Shown here in pieces: positions 5,834 through 13,684 of a DNA stretch of 22,711 bases. The stretch comes from a virus: positions 1-22,711 of the IMG/VR virus record IMGVR_UViG_3300031603_000032, one strand, 5' to 3'. Position 1 is the stretch's first letter. Each line of letters opens with the position of its first letter. The notes below the pieces were generated by a model. It saw only the letters and a list, made by a program, of their open reading frames with translations, did no database searches and had not been told where the DNA came from. A program made the translations under genes and the position numbers.

Positions 5834-8530
5834 TTAAAATGAAAAGAATTGCCCTATCTTTTCTAAGTTTGGATTTGGGTTCTCCCAATTCATGGCGGAA
5901 TAGAAATCATCCAATTTATTCTTTAGTTCACGTTCCCATAATTTATCATAATCGATGTACTGCTCTACTAAATCTAATATCTCCTTCGGATCATTATATC
6001 CAGTTAATCCAACGGTTTCTAATCCTAATGGATTGTTCTTCAAATACACATACTTTATTTTATCACCATCTTTCATTGGTTCATATTTAAACCCCGCCTT
6101 ATAGTAATCCAATAGTTGATTATATGTGATTGCTGCTTTTACGTGTGCTGGTGTACCTTTCATAAACTGCCCCATTACTTGAGTAGCTGATGTGTACTTA
6201 CTAATATCCTTAATTGCTGAGTTTTTAGCTATATCAACTGTATTGACATTAACCATATTATCTTTGTAATCCAAAATCTTACCATCAAGTGTAAGTTTAT
6301 CCTCTGCTTTTAGGATATCCCATAATACAGTTGACATTACTTCTTTAAAGTATGTTGGAAATGAACTACGTTTTACATCTAAACCTTTTACATCTAACTT
6401 ATCACAGTTTACTGAATTATCATTGATAATCCATTGTGCGTATCTTTTCTTTGATACCCAAAAACCACCTTTTGCGATAGTCTCTTGCTTTATATCAAAT
6501 CTATGATTAGTTACATTAAACATCTTAGCTGCCATAGGAGTGTACATATTATTTATATGATCTTGTACTTCCTTTGCTACTGATAGAATTGCAGGAATCA
6601 TCTGTGCATCATCATTTACATCAATTTCAGGATTCCTAACTTTAACTAATGGTTCTGCTTGATAAAAGACTGAATCTGTATCAACATAAATGTTGTAATC
6701 CTTATCTTCACCTGTAATTTTACTGTAATATTGATTTGCAATTAACTCAGTAGTTTTAATTACAGCTTGACCTGTAAGTGTAGTAGCTTCTGCGTTTTTA
6801 ATGTTATAAAATCTGAACGATTCTAATCCCATAACACCATATAATGAGTTCAGCATAATCTTTTGTACTAACTGTCGTTGATGATAGAATTTATATTTAT
6901 CATCATCACCAGCTTTTCCGTATTTCTTCATCTCATCTTTATACTCAACACGCTTATCAAACCACACATTAAGAATCTCCGGTATTACACCCACACTACT
7001 TTGGTCGTACATTGTACCATTTGCAGCCACACTTATATTCATTTCCTTAATGAAATCATCGAATGTTTCCCTATCCATTGGTTTTGATATATTACCATGC
7101 ACATCTGTTATTTCAAACTTAGGGATTTCGTTTTTCATATACCTATCCGTTGAGTAGTTGGTAATATTACCAATCTGCGTTTCGGGTGATATATTAATAC
7201 TTATAATAATCATTGGATATAATGATGTTAAATCCAAATCATAAACCCATTTATAAAGTCCTGGAATTGGTGCTTTTACATATGCACCTTCAAAATCTAG
7301 TTTAATTAGATAGGTAGATACCATATCAAATGGTATTGGATTCTTTAATATAAACGAATTGGTGCTGAAATCAATATCATCATACTCAAGTGAAACCTTA
7401 GATGATTTCGTTTTGAATATTTTTAACTTACCCGAACGGGGTGTTAATGATGGTAGTGAATTAACATATAATTTAGTTTCACCGGCTCTACCCGATGTTA
7501 TTTTCATTGATATTCTATCAGGTTTGTTCGGAGCTACTCTACCACTTCTACGTAAGAATGTTAACATTGCACCCTCTAACCATTTTGATGAGAATAGGAA
7601 ATCTTCATAGAACACATGCCCCGTATGGCATATTGCCCTTGCTAAATCAATATATTGTAGCTTCGCATCCATATCAACGATTAATTCAACATCCACTAAA
7701 TTGTATTCAATGAATTTCTCTAAATCATCTCTGAATAGTTGATCTAAATTTCCATCATATTCAATTTTACCTCTACCTAATGTCATACGAGCGATAGTGT
7801 CTAATCTATAATTCGGATGTTCAGTATATGTAAAGTTTTTGAATAGAGCCATATAATCTAATGCAGATACTCCGGCTATGATATAACGTTGTCTGTATTT
7901 ATTCCAATGTACTTTCTGTATTGGTGATAATCTGTTTGCGTTTTTTCTACCTAACAAGCGTTTCATTCTATTGTACAGATATGTAACATCAAAGAAATCA
8001 ATATTCCACCCAGTAATAATAGTAGGTGATATTTCTTCCCATTTGTTTAAGAATGCTGATAACATATCTTCTTCACTTTGGAACGAACGAACCATAGCAC
8101 CTTTGATAGTTTTATTGATTTCTGCACCTGGATTTATAACATATACATAATAATCATTTGTTACTGAATCATGGAATGCTACTGAAGTCATTGCGTTTTC
8201 AGCTTCGGTAACATCTGGTAGGCCTGAATTCATTTCTACCTCTATATCAAATGTTAATACAACATTTCCTTTGGAAACTTCATCTGAATCTCCATATTCA
8301 TCAATTAGGAAACGAGTTATCTCATTTACATCAGATTCATATAATTTCAGTTTATCTTCACGATTCCAATAATCTATTTTCTTTAATCTTTCACCGTATA
8401 TCGATTCATATGAACCGTTACCATCTTGCACATATGCATAGTTTCTATACTTCTTTGTGAAGTAACCTTTTTGATCATCCCAACAATGGATAATATTCGC
8501 CTCTTTTTCAAAATATACATTTTGGTACAT
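5834..8530 (-). CDS. 43: Family B DNA polymerase, T4 gp43-like
   Basis: The replicative polymerase with 3'-5' proofreading, 898 residues, the same length as T4 gp43. Exonuclease motifs are FDIEVEM (94-100, Asp95/Glu97), GWNIDFFDVTYL (174-185) and YNLVDVELI (276-284). Polymerase motifs are DLDLTSLYP (431-439, motif A), KIMLNSLYG (557-565, motif B), YVDTDS (615-620, motif C with both catalytic aspartates) and KKRYA (694-698). The last residues, EKIGQFFSF, resemble the hydrophobic C-terminal clamp-binding peptide of T4 gp43. All catalytic residues are intact, so it should be active. The 43-base gap upstream holds a -7-like TATATTTA (8556-8563) without a clear -33 box, so it may also be read through from the upstream gene. 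Confidence 0.98.
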   Translation of the reverse strand: MYQNVYFEKEANIIHCWDDQKGYFTKKYRNYAYVQDGNGSYESIYGERLKKIDYWNREDKLKLYESDVNEITRFLIDEYGDSDEVSKGNVVLTFDIEVEMNSGLPDVTEAENAMTSVAFHDSVTNDYYVYVINPGAEINKTIKGAMVRSFQSEEDMLSAFLNKWEEISPTIITGWNIDFFDVTYLYNRMKRLLGRKNANRLSPIQKVHWNKYRQRYIIAGVSALDYMALFKNFTYTEHPNYRLDTIARMTLGRGKIEYDGNLDQLFRDDLEKFIEYNLVDVELIVDMDAKLQYIDLARAICHTGHVFYEDFLFSSKWLEGAMLTFLRRSGRVAPNKPDRISMKITSGRAGETKLYVNSLPSLTPRSGKLKIFKTKSSKVSLEYDDIDFSTNSFILKNPIPFDMVSTYLIKLDFEGAYVKAPIPGLYKWVYDLDLTSLYPMIIISINISPETQIGNITNYSTDRYMKNEIPKFEITDVHGNISKPMDRETFDDFIKEMNISVAANGTMYDQSSVGVIPEILNVWFDKRVEYKDEMKKYGKAGDDDKYKFYHQRQLVQKIMLNSLYGVMGLESFRFYNIKNAEATTLTGQAVIKTTELIANQYYSKITGEDKDYNIYVDTDSVFYQAEPLVKVRNPEIDVNDDAQMIPAILSVAKEVQDHINNMYTPMAAKMFNVTNHRFDIKQETIAKGGFWVSKKRYAQWIINDNSVNCDKLDVKGLDVKRSSFPTYFKEVMSTVLWDILKAEDKLTLDGKILDYKDNMVNVNTVDIAKNSAIKDISKYTSATQVMGQFMKGTPAHVKAAITYNQLLDYYKAGFKYEPMKDGDKIKYVYLKNNPLGLETVGLTGYNDPKEILDLVEQYIDYDKLWERELKNKLDDFYSAMNWENPNPNLEKIGQFFSF

Positions 8531-8555
8531 AACTTCTTTTTTTGTTTTTCAATGT

Positions 8556-8563
8556 TAAATATA
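8556..8563 (-). promoter_or_regulatory. 43: Possible -7 box upstream of gene 43
   Basis: TATATTTA on the minus strand preceded by GTTG, as in the better promoters of this window, ends about 25 bases upstream of the polymerase ATG. No TTNG box occurs 20 bases further upstream (the bases there read AAAG), so this is at best a weak or activator-dependent promoter. Confidence 0.35.
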
Positions 8564-8573
8564 CAACTTTATT

Positions 8574-8981
8574 TTATTTAAAGCTTTCACCTGTTTTTAA
8601 ATAATTAAAATTAGTAATGAATTCACTCATACTCCCAACAGTTCCAATGCAGAAACTACGACCATCTAACTGACGAACTTTATCGAAATTATATCGGTAA
8701 GCTTTTGATTTCATCCAATCATGTTTCTCACGTAGATACACTACATATGATTTTTGTTTAGTTTTATCACTAACCGATTTTAACAATCCCCGAACAAAAC
8801 TTACTTCTCCAAATTTACTGGGAGACATACGGAATATAATATTAAGTGATTCACCCACATATATATCAGAATTAGATTGTAATAATTTGAAGCCACCTGT
8901 TTTCATAATAGGTGAAATTATAGTTTTCATTAATTCTTTCTTTGCTTTTACATCCTCTTTGGGATTTCCTGATTTTATCAT
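8574..8981 (-). CDS. Unrecognised 135-residue protein upstream of gene 43
   Basis: I do not recognise the family. The product is basic, with an N-terminal helix (KEDVKAKKELMKTIISPIMK), a central beta-rich part (YVGESLNIIFRMS; SYVVYLREKHDW) and an aromatic C-terminal segment (FITNFNYLKTGESF). A single cysteine is present; there is no signal peptide or membrane segment. It lies 27 bases after the stop of the GIY-YIG-like gene and 43 bases before gene 43, so it is probably co-transcribed with one or both. The reading frame is intact and non-overlapping, which supports it as a real gene. Confidence 0.7.
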   Translation of the reverse strand: MIKSGNPKEDVKAKKELMKTIISPIMKTGGFKLLQSNSDIYVGESLNIIFRMSPSKFGEVSFVRGLLKSVSDKTKQKSYVVYLREKHDWMKSKAYRYNFDKVRQLDGRSFCIGTVGSMSEFITNFNYLKTGESFK

Positions 8982-9008
8982 AACTTTTTATTTTTTATTT
9001 TTTAATTA

Positions 9009-10256
9009 TTAGTATTTATCCATAAATTCAAAATTAACCCAACCTATTTGGTAGTGGTCTAATAATGATTTCATTACATTGTCTGCAGCTGTATTTCCTC
9101 TTTTATTCCAAGATGAGATATCTCTATAAGATGCGAAGTGTACCAATATTCCAATGTTTCCAAATTTCTGAACATTACTATTACCCCTTCCCTCATTTGC
9201 TACTAACTCCTTTAGTATATCCTCATATCTAATAATCGATGATGAAAAACAAAACCACTTAGTTTTACTCAGTTTACTTTGAAGAACTTCTACTTTTGCT
9301 TTAGTTTTATGCTTATTAGATTTCTGAGAATATCGTATAAGTGGTACAAGTTGAAGTGAAGCACCTTGGTCAATCTGTGCAATTGCTTCATTTATAACCG
9401 ATTTATATTCCTTTGAGTTGAACTTCAATATATCACAGATGTATTCTCTATTAGATTCATCTTTAATTGGTCTATTAAGATTTCGGTACGCTTCCATCAC
9501 ATACATAACTGCATCAGGAGTGTTAGTTGGACTGGTTGGTTTTTCTGGTTTTGGATTTAGAGCCAATCCCAATGCTCTCCTATCACTGTCATTAAAGGTT
9601 GAAACTCTACTCCATGGGATAACTTTATACTTCAATTTAGTACCATGCTTTGAATCTATGGTAGCTTGTGCTGTAGTACTTCCATTTATTAATCTACATA
9701 ACCCATTCGAATCCTCTATTAGAATTAACGGATTAGTGTTTGAGGTATCACCCTTATCATCAATTAATGTTTCAATAGTTTTGGTGAATGAAGGATCACT
9801 AGCGTTTATTCTAACCTGAATACCATTATCAAGTAATTTCTGTATCCCTTCGATATCTAATTCATCATCTTGCAACCATATATCACTAGCGATATCTGTA
9901 CAGATGGATGAAATCAGTTGGTTTTTAGATGCCGAATAAGCATCACCACCATTGGTTAAATTGTACCAAAGATCACTCTTTGATGCATCTCCTGTCTTTA
10001 ATTCCTTACGTTCATAGTTTGATACTTCATCTAAAGTTCCATAAAACGTTACAAAATATTCCCATTGATGTTTCATATTTTGAAAGTCATCAATCATTTT
10101 TGGATTTTGTGATGAGTGATGATATCCATCATTCACATATCCCTTATGTTTTCCACCATACATTTTGTTGGTTGTCGTATTCTTCCACATATAGTAGAAG
10201 GCTGCATATCCTCCAGCTGGTGCTGGGGTAATATGACTTTTAGTTAAATTTGCCAT
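9009..10256 (-). CDS. Divergent GIY-YIG-like protein with an unknown C-terminal region
   Basis: A 415-residue protein. Residues 18-110 look like a divergent GIY-YIG domain: AFYYMWKNTTTNKMYGGKHKG (19-39) in place of the GIY and YIG strands, a helix with Trp65 leading to FVTFYGTLDEVSNYERKEL (68-86, Glu82 or Glu85 as candidate metal-binding glutamate) and LWYNLTNGGDAY (96-107), the common closing motif of phage members. YGG replaces YIG, and the usual arginine after it is not obvious, so activity is uncertain. Residues 110-415 are not recognised; they include a Pro/Thr linker (about 236-247) and a basic region near 310-325. The gene has its own promoter (10323-10354) with a leader of about 60 bases. 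It could be a homing endonuclease, or a domesticated nuclease attacking host or competitor DNA. Confidence 0.6.
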   Translation of the reverse strand: MANLTKSHITPAPAGGYAAFYYMWKNTTTNKMYGGKHKGYVNDGYHHSSQNPKMIDDFQNMKHQWEYFVTFYGTLDEVSNYERKELKTGDASKSDLWYNLTNGGDAYSASKNQLISSICTDIASDIWLQDDELDIEGIQKLLDNGIQVRINASDPSFTKTIETLIDDKGDTSNTNPLILIEDSNGLCRLINGSTTAQATIDSKHGTKLKYKVIPWSRVSTFNDSDRRALGLALNPKPEKPTSPTNTPDAVMYVMEAYRNLNRPIKDESNREYICDILKFNSKEYKSVINEAIAQIDQGASLQLVPLIRYSQKSNKHKTKAKVEVLQSKLSKTKWFCFSSSIIRYEDILKELVANEGRGNSNVQKFGNIGILVHFASYRDISSWNKRGNTAADNVMKSLLDHYQIGWVNFEFMDKY

Positions 10257-10322
10257 TATATTTATTAATGATTAGTTGAGCTTTTCATATGAGGGTGTCA
10301 ACTGTTAAACCGTATTATATTA

Positions 10323-10354
10323 CAAATATACGACAATTAGTTGGATTTACCAAA
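10323..10354 (-). promoter_or_regulatory. Bacteroidota-type promoter for the GIY-YIG-like gene
   Basis: Perfect TTTG (10351-10354) and TATATTTG (10323-10330) boxes separated by exactly 20 bases on the minus strand, in the gap after the Mom-like gene. This is one of the two copies matching the Bacteroidota consensus at both boxes. Confidence 0.85.
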
Positions 10355-10390
10355 TGTGTATCATTTTATTTCAATAAAGTTATCAACATT

Positions 10391-11194
10391 TTACCAAAAG
10401 TTTATTGAATTTGATTCTTCAGGTGGGTGTGTTGTATGAGTTATAACTTCGGTGTTGTAGTCATTTAATTCTTTTGGATAAGGTCTAATTTCATGCTTTA
10501 AGCTTTTCATTAGATTCTTCTTTTCCTTTTTGCTTTGAGCAAGTATCTGAATGTACCTATGTTTTGGTGGTTCTTCACGTCTCCAAAATTCAGCATATCC
10601 TTCTTTGCCGATTTCTTTACGAAGATGTTCTAAGTTACCACTACCCCATAATGAATATACAGTTCTACTATGAATCCAATTATATGGTTCTTTACTTAAT
10701 GAGATACCCCAGTTTGCCATCAATGCGTAATCTGTGTTTAATCCCTGATAAATCCAATTGGTAGCTTTGTAAATACCACCAACGTGTCCTTGTCCGTTGT
10801 TAGCATAAGAAAGAAGAACTTTTATATTCTTATCGTTTTGTTTTAACCATTTAAAGGTTTGAGCCATTACGTGAGATTCAATATTAGAACCGTAACCATC
10901 ATCTATATACAATCTAGTAAGTTCCAAAACATTATCTTTTGTTAATTGTTCAGAAATTGATGTTGCTGCTCTAGCTCCTACTGGGAATCCATATACTGCT
11001 ACTCCAATTAATTTATCATCTCCAAATTGTAATGAATCTTCATCAGCTTTATAGTAAACACCTAATGCGTATCTACACATACTCCATGCGTGGGTATAGT
11101 GTTTTTTGATAATCATATCTTTAGCGATACTCTTAGCGATTGGTGCTATATGCACGCGTGATACATCGCAATATTCTTTACCTACCTCTTTCAT
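10391..11194 (-). CDS. Mom-like GNAT-fold DNA modification protein
   Basis: This 267-residue protein resembles phage Mom proteins. Mu Mom converts adenine in DNA to N6-(1-acetamido)-adenine and protects phage DNA from restriction. Matching features in order are AKDMIIKKHYTHAW (24-37), LIGVAVYGFPVGA (62-74), the GNAT-core-like ELTRLYIDDGYGSNIESHV (91-109) and LLSYANNGQGHVGGIYKATNW (127-147), where Mom relatives carry a similar S-Y-A-D/N ... G-H-x-G ... Y-x-A-T/N pattern. The last 60 residues are basic and poorly structured. No SAM-binding motif is visible, which argues against a methyltransferase. It begins 6 bases after the stop of a small HTH gene and probably shares its promoter at 11430-11461. 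Chemistry and substrate are inferred from the family. Confidence 0.7.
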   Translation of the reverse strand: MKEVGKEYCDVSRVHIAPIAKSIAKDMIIKKHYTHAWSMCRYALGVYYKADEDSLQFGDDKLIGVAVYGFPVGARAATSISEQLTKDNVLELTRLYIDDGYGSNIESHVMAQTFKWLKQNDKNIKVLLSYANNGQGHVGGIYKATNWIYQGLNTDYALMANWGISLSKEPYNWIHSRTVYSLWGSGNLEHLRKEIGKEGYAEFWRREEPPKHRYIQILAQSKKEKKNLMKSLKHEIRPYPKELNDYNTEVITHTTHPPEESNSINFW

Positions 11195-11200
11195 AACTGC

Positions 11201-11404
11201 TTATTGATAATTATTAAATTCCCCGAACAATAAATGTCGCCAGGTTTCTCCTTTTACAATCCTACGGATATTAGCAGGTGATACCCCATTATTTCTTGCC
11301 AAAACTTTGATGTTTCGGTGTCCTACTTTATATAGGTTTCTAATAGATTTCACTTGCTCTTCTGTAAGCTTATGTGCTGGGTGTGATTCTCCTCGTAGTG
11401 CCAT
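11201..11404 (-). CDS. Small helix-turn-helix DNA-binding protein
   Basis: A 67-residue protein with a helix-turn-helix in KLTEEQVKSIRNLYKVGHRN (12-31) followed by VLARNNGVSPANIRRIVKGETW (34-55). The pattern GE-x-H-x-A-x-KLTEEQV ... LA-x-x-x-GVS-x-x-x-I-x-x-I-x-x-x-x-TW is the one found at the C-terminus of many phage HNH and other homing endonucleases, here without any nuclease domain. It may be an endonuclease remnant or a small regulator. I prefer the ATG at 11404 over an upstream in-frame ATG at 11452, because the -7 box at 11430-11437 would place the transcript start near 11423, inside the longer version. It directly precedes the Mom-like gene and could regulate it, though no operator is visible. 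Confidence 0.7.
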   Translation of the reverse strand: MALRGESHPAHKLTEEQVKSIRNLYKVGHRNIKVLARNNGVSPANIRRIVKGETWRHLLFGEFNNYQ

Positions 11405-11429
11405 TCTCTTTCGTAACTGTTTCTTATTG

Positions 11430-11461
11430 TAAATATACAACTTTTTTTTCAATATTCCTAA
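11430..11461 (-). promoter_or_regulatory. Promoter for the HTH/Mom-like unit
   Basis: TTAG (11458-11461) and TATATTTA (11430-11437) are separated by exactly 20 bases on the minus strand, immediately next to the thioredoxin stop codon. The last base of the -7 box is A rather than the consensus G. The leader to the ATG at 11404 is about 19 bases. Confidence 0.65.
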
Positions 11462-11462
11462 T

Positions 11463-11702
11463 TTATTTCAATGCATTTAAGTAAGTAGATGCTGATTGCA
11501 CTCCACTAAACCTTTTTACTTCCATTCCAGCATCTATTAATATAACTGTTGGAACACTTCTGATATTGTATTGTGATGCTAAATCGGATTGTTTATCCAC
11601 ATCAATTTTTTGAACTTCAATAGATTGTCCTACTTGATTCATAATTGGTGCTAACGATTTACAGGGATTGCACCAAGATGCACTAAAGTATAAGTATTTC
11701 AT
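11463..11702 (-). CDS. trx: Thioredoxin (short phage form)
   Basis: A 79-residue minimal thioredoxin with the redox site WCNPC (10-14), the conserved cis-proline context RSVPT (48-52) and a final glycine turn (FSGVQS). It lacks the first strand and helix of full thioredoxins (about 105 residues), like other short phage members. The start at 11702 (MKYLYFSASW) is chosen over an upstream ATG at 11759, because the upstream in-frame stretch runs through a strong hairpin and encodes nothing thioredoxin-like. It lies downstream of the class II reductase, whose C-terminal cysteine pair needs a thiol donor, so reduction of that enzyme is the likely role. The start is only about 32 bases after a terminator-like hairpin. 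Confidence 0.93.
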   Translation of the reverse strand: MKYLYFSASWCNPCKSLAPIMNQVGQSIEVQKIDVDKQSDLASQYNIRSVPTVILIDAGMEVKRFSGVQSASTYLNALK

Positions 11703-11734
11703 ATTATTTTGTTTTTTTGTTTTATTAAAAATGA

Positions 11735-11760
11735 AGTGGGGGTGTAGCGAACCCCCCACT
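11735..11760 (-). terminator. Terminator-like GC-rich hairpin between reductase and thioredoxin genes
   Basis: On the minus strand AGTGGGGG and CCCCCACT form an 8-bp stem around a 10-base loop, followed by TCATTTTTAATA. It is by far the most GC-rich short stretch in this gap. It could terminate or attenuate transcription after the reductase, or stabilise the upstream message by blocking 3' exonucleases. No promoter is visible between it and the thioredoxin start, so full termination would leave that gene unread. Confidence 0.55.
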
Positions 11761-11763
11761 CCT

Positions 11764-11779
11764 CCGTTACTAGTAACGG
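11764..11779. repeat. Perfect 16-bp palindrome
   Basis: CCGTTACTAGTAACGG is a perfect inverted repeat with no spacer, 3 bases from the terminator-like hairpin. As RNA it could form a small hairpin; as DNA it is a possible site for a dimeric protein. Confidence 0.7.
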
Positions 11780-11803
11780 TCCTAAAGAATGGTTTTTACA
11801 CCA

Positions 11804-11820
11804 TACTTAATTATTAAGTA
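11804..11820. repeat. 17-bp inverted repeat spanning the reductase stop codon
   Basis: TACTTAATTATTAAGTA is a perfect odd-length palindrome that includes the last codons and TAA stop of the reductase gene. It is AT-rich, so it would be a weak RNA hairpin. Confidence 0.5.
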
Positions 11821-13673
11821 ATTTCACAACTCCCACCAGCACACGCCAATTCGCCTGTTAAATCAGTTTCATCATCTAATTCTACGATTTTTGTTAAATC
11901 AATTGAATTTAGAGTTTTTACCATTTTATCATAAGTGTATTTAGTACAATCGGTAAAAGGTGCTTGAGAATAACTGCCCCCATCCTGTGGGAGAACTGAT
12001 AATCCATTGAAATGATTCCTGTGCTTCCACATCCATTCGCCTGTCTCTTTCCACTCATCAGGTCGTAATGAAACTGTTGCTGATACGTTATGTGTATTCA
12101 TTCCTTTTGTATGACCAGGTGCAACCCATTCATCATATACTACTTTTACTCGTTCTAAGAAATCCGATGCTGATTCAGTTCTTAGTACGGAATTTTTAGG
12201 TGATTTTTGAGGGACCATAATTATTCCAGTCGTATGAGGTGAGAATATATCATCTTCTAATAACTCAGGATGATTTTCTGCTAAATACGAATAAATTGCT
12301 TCGCTCTTATTCACTCTAATACGTCTGATATAATAATCATTATGCCATGCATGTATACCTGATGATGTACCTAATACTAATGAAGTCGTTCCGCTGGGTT
12401 TAACCGTTGTACTACGAGCTGATTCATTAATACCAATTAGATTTGCTATTCTTTTATTTTCTTCTTTAACCAACTCTGCGGTTTTAGTCATATCATATTT
12501 AAGTACTTTACCCGAACCGATACCAGTCATTGAGATTCCAATAAGTGCATCTTTCTCAGTTGTACGTTTCCAAATATCTCTTAAATAATGGAAGTTGGTG
12601 TATCCTGCTTGAAGTGTACCAATAAATGCTGCTGCTGTTGCACGTTTATCGAAATCTTCTTGCGATTCTATATCCGATGCGTTGATTTCACATAGATTAC
12701 AGAATTGGAACGGTCTTAATGCTATCTCAGCACAAGGGTTAGTTCCCCAATCCTTATCATTTGAAAAGTAGATTCCAGGTTCACCTGCGTTTGATAACTC
12801 AACTCTCTTAAATAAATCTAAAAAGAACTTCTTTGATATCTTACTTCTTAAAAGAACTGCTGAATTGTTAGATCTTCCTCTTTGTGGATTTAATTCCCAC
12901 CAATTGCCCGATTTACAAGAAACCATGTCCATATCATCAGCGCTGAATAGTGAAATTAGTGCTGCTCTTCTAATACCACCCGTTAATACTGCATCTGCAA
13001 TATGACAAATGATATCATGTACTTCTACTGATGTTAATTGAGTACCATTTTGTTTTGCATCAAATATTTTTTGAATATTATGTACACAATCCTTTAATGG
13101 TTGAGGTCCTGGAGCTTTACCACCAGAAGTTATCAATCTAGCACCTTTAGGTCTAATATCTGAATAATCGAAATTTGGATGTGATTGAACTTTACCGAAA
13201 TACGATTTCATTAGTATTTTAATTGCATCTGCCCAACCCTCAATTGAATCGTTAATTAAATACCTACGAGTCTTACCCTCTAATGGTTTAATGATTGGAG
13301 GTAATTCAGCAACATGATGTTGTTGAACACTATACCCAACCCCAGTTCCACCTAACAATAAGAACATAATTTCACCAAATGCACGATAATCATCGATTGG
13401 TGCGTATGCACAGTTGTAAATTCTATTAGGAGAAATCTCAATTGGTTTTCCACCGAACTGCAATGACCTCATAGATGGTAACACCTTTTTGTCATAGACA
13501 AATTGATATGCTTTGATAATCTCATCCTCTAACTGTGGGTATGAGTTTATGTGCATTGCACGGTTACGTGTTACTAACTCTTCCCAGCTTTCACGTCTAT
13601 TATGTTCAGGCAGATACCGTGCGTATTTCATATACACCGATATATCCGATAAGATTTTGTTTGAAATTTCCAT
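11814..13673 (-). CDS. nrdJ: Class II (adenosylcobalamin-dependent) ribonucleotide reductase
   Basis: Makes deoxyribonucleotides using an adenosylcobalamin-derived radical. At 619 residues it fits the short monomeric form, like Lactobacillus leichmannii RTPR (739). Cys88 (YNCAY) and Cys325 (FCNL) would be the substrate-reducing pair, and Cys314 with Glu316 (NPCAEIAL) the thiyl-radical site. The 11-residue spacing of 314 and 325 equals that of Cys408 and Cys419 in the Lactobacillus enzyme. The C-terminus has Cys611 and Cys616 (CAGGSCEIT), the swinging pair reloaded by thioredoxin, with the same spacing as Cys731/Cys736. No R2-type subunit or NrdD activase is nearby, agreeing with class II. The host must supply or import cobalamin. 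The gene follows dUTPase by 11 bases and is followed by thioredoxin. Confidence 0.93.
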   Translation of the reverse strand: MEISNKILSDISVYMKYARYLPEHNRRESWEELVTRNRAMHINSYPQLEDEIIKAYQFVYDKKVLPSMRSLQFGGKPIEISPNRIYNCAYAPIDDYRAFGEIMFLLLGGTGVGYSVQQHHVAELPPIIKPLEGKTRRYLINDSIEGWADAIKILMKSYFGKVQSHPNFDYSDIRPKGARLITSGGKAPGPQPLKDCVHNIQKIFDAKQNGTQLTSVEVHDIICHIADAVLTGGIRRAALISLFSADDMDMVSCKSGNWWELNPQRGRSNNSAVLLRSKISKKFFLDLFKRVELSNAGEPGIYFSNDKDWGTNPCAEIALRPFQFCNLCEINASDIESQEDFDKRATAAAFIGTLQAGYTNFHYLRDIWKRTTEKDALIGISMTGIGSGKVLKYDMTKTAELVKEENKRIANLIGINESARSTTVKPSGTTSLVLGTSSGIHAWHNDYYIRRIRVNKSEAIYSYLAENHPELLEDDIFSPHTTGIIMVPQKSPKNSVLRTESASDFLERVKVVYDEWVAPGHTKGMNTHNVSATVSLRPDEWKETGEWMWKHRNHFNGLSVLPQDGGSYSQAPFTDCTKYTYDKMVKTLNSIDLTKIVELDDETDLTGELACAGGSCEIT

Positions 13674-13684
13674 TTATGTTTTAT

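Noticed and set aside
10364-10410. CAATAAA/TTTATTG inverted repeat after the Mom-like gene as a terminator.
   Set aside because: The arms are only 7 bp, all but AT, and far apart, without a following T tract.
11405-11452. Longer N-terminus for the HTH protein starting at 11452.
   Set aside because: The promoter -7 box lies inside this stretch, so the extended start would not be on the transcript from that promoter.
11703-11759. Longer N-terminus for thioredoxin starting at 11759.
   Set aside because: The extra residues are encoded by the GC-rich hairpin and do not look like thioredoxin; the start at 11702 gives the expected first strand.
11764-11787. A 24-base stretch resembling the conserved 23S rRNA segment around the I-CeuI site, including TAACGGTCCTAA.
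   Set aside because: Only a 12-base exact core plus a gapped extension matches. A match of this quality to some part of a 2.9-kb rRNA is expected about once by chance in a window this size, and the palindrome explains part of it. There is no wider rRNA similarity.
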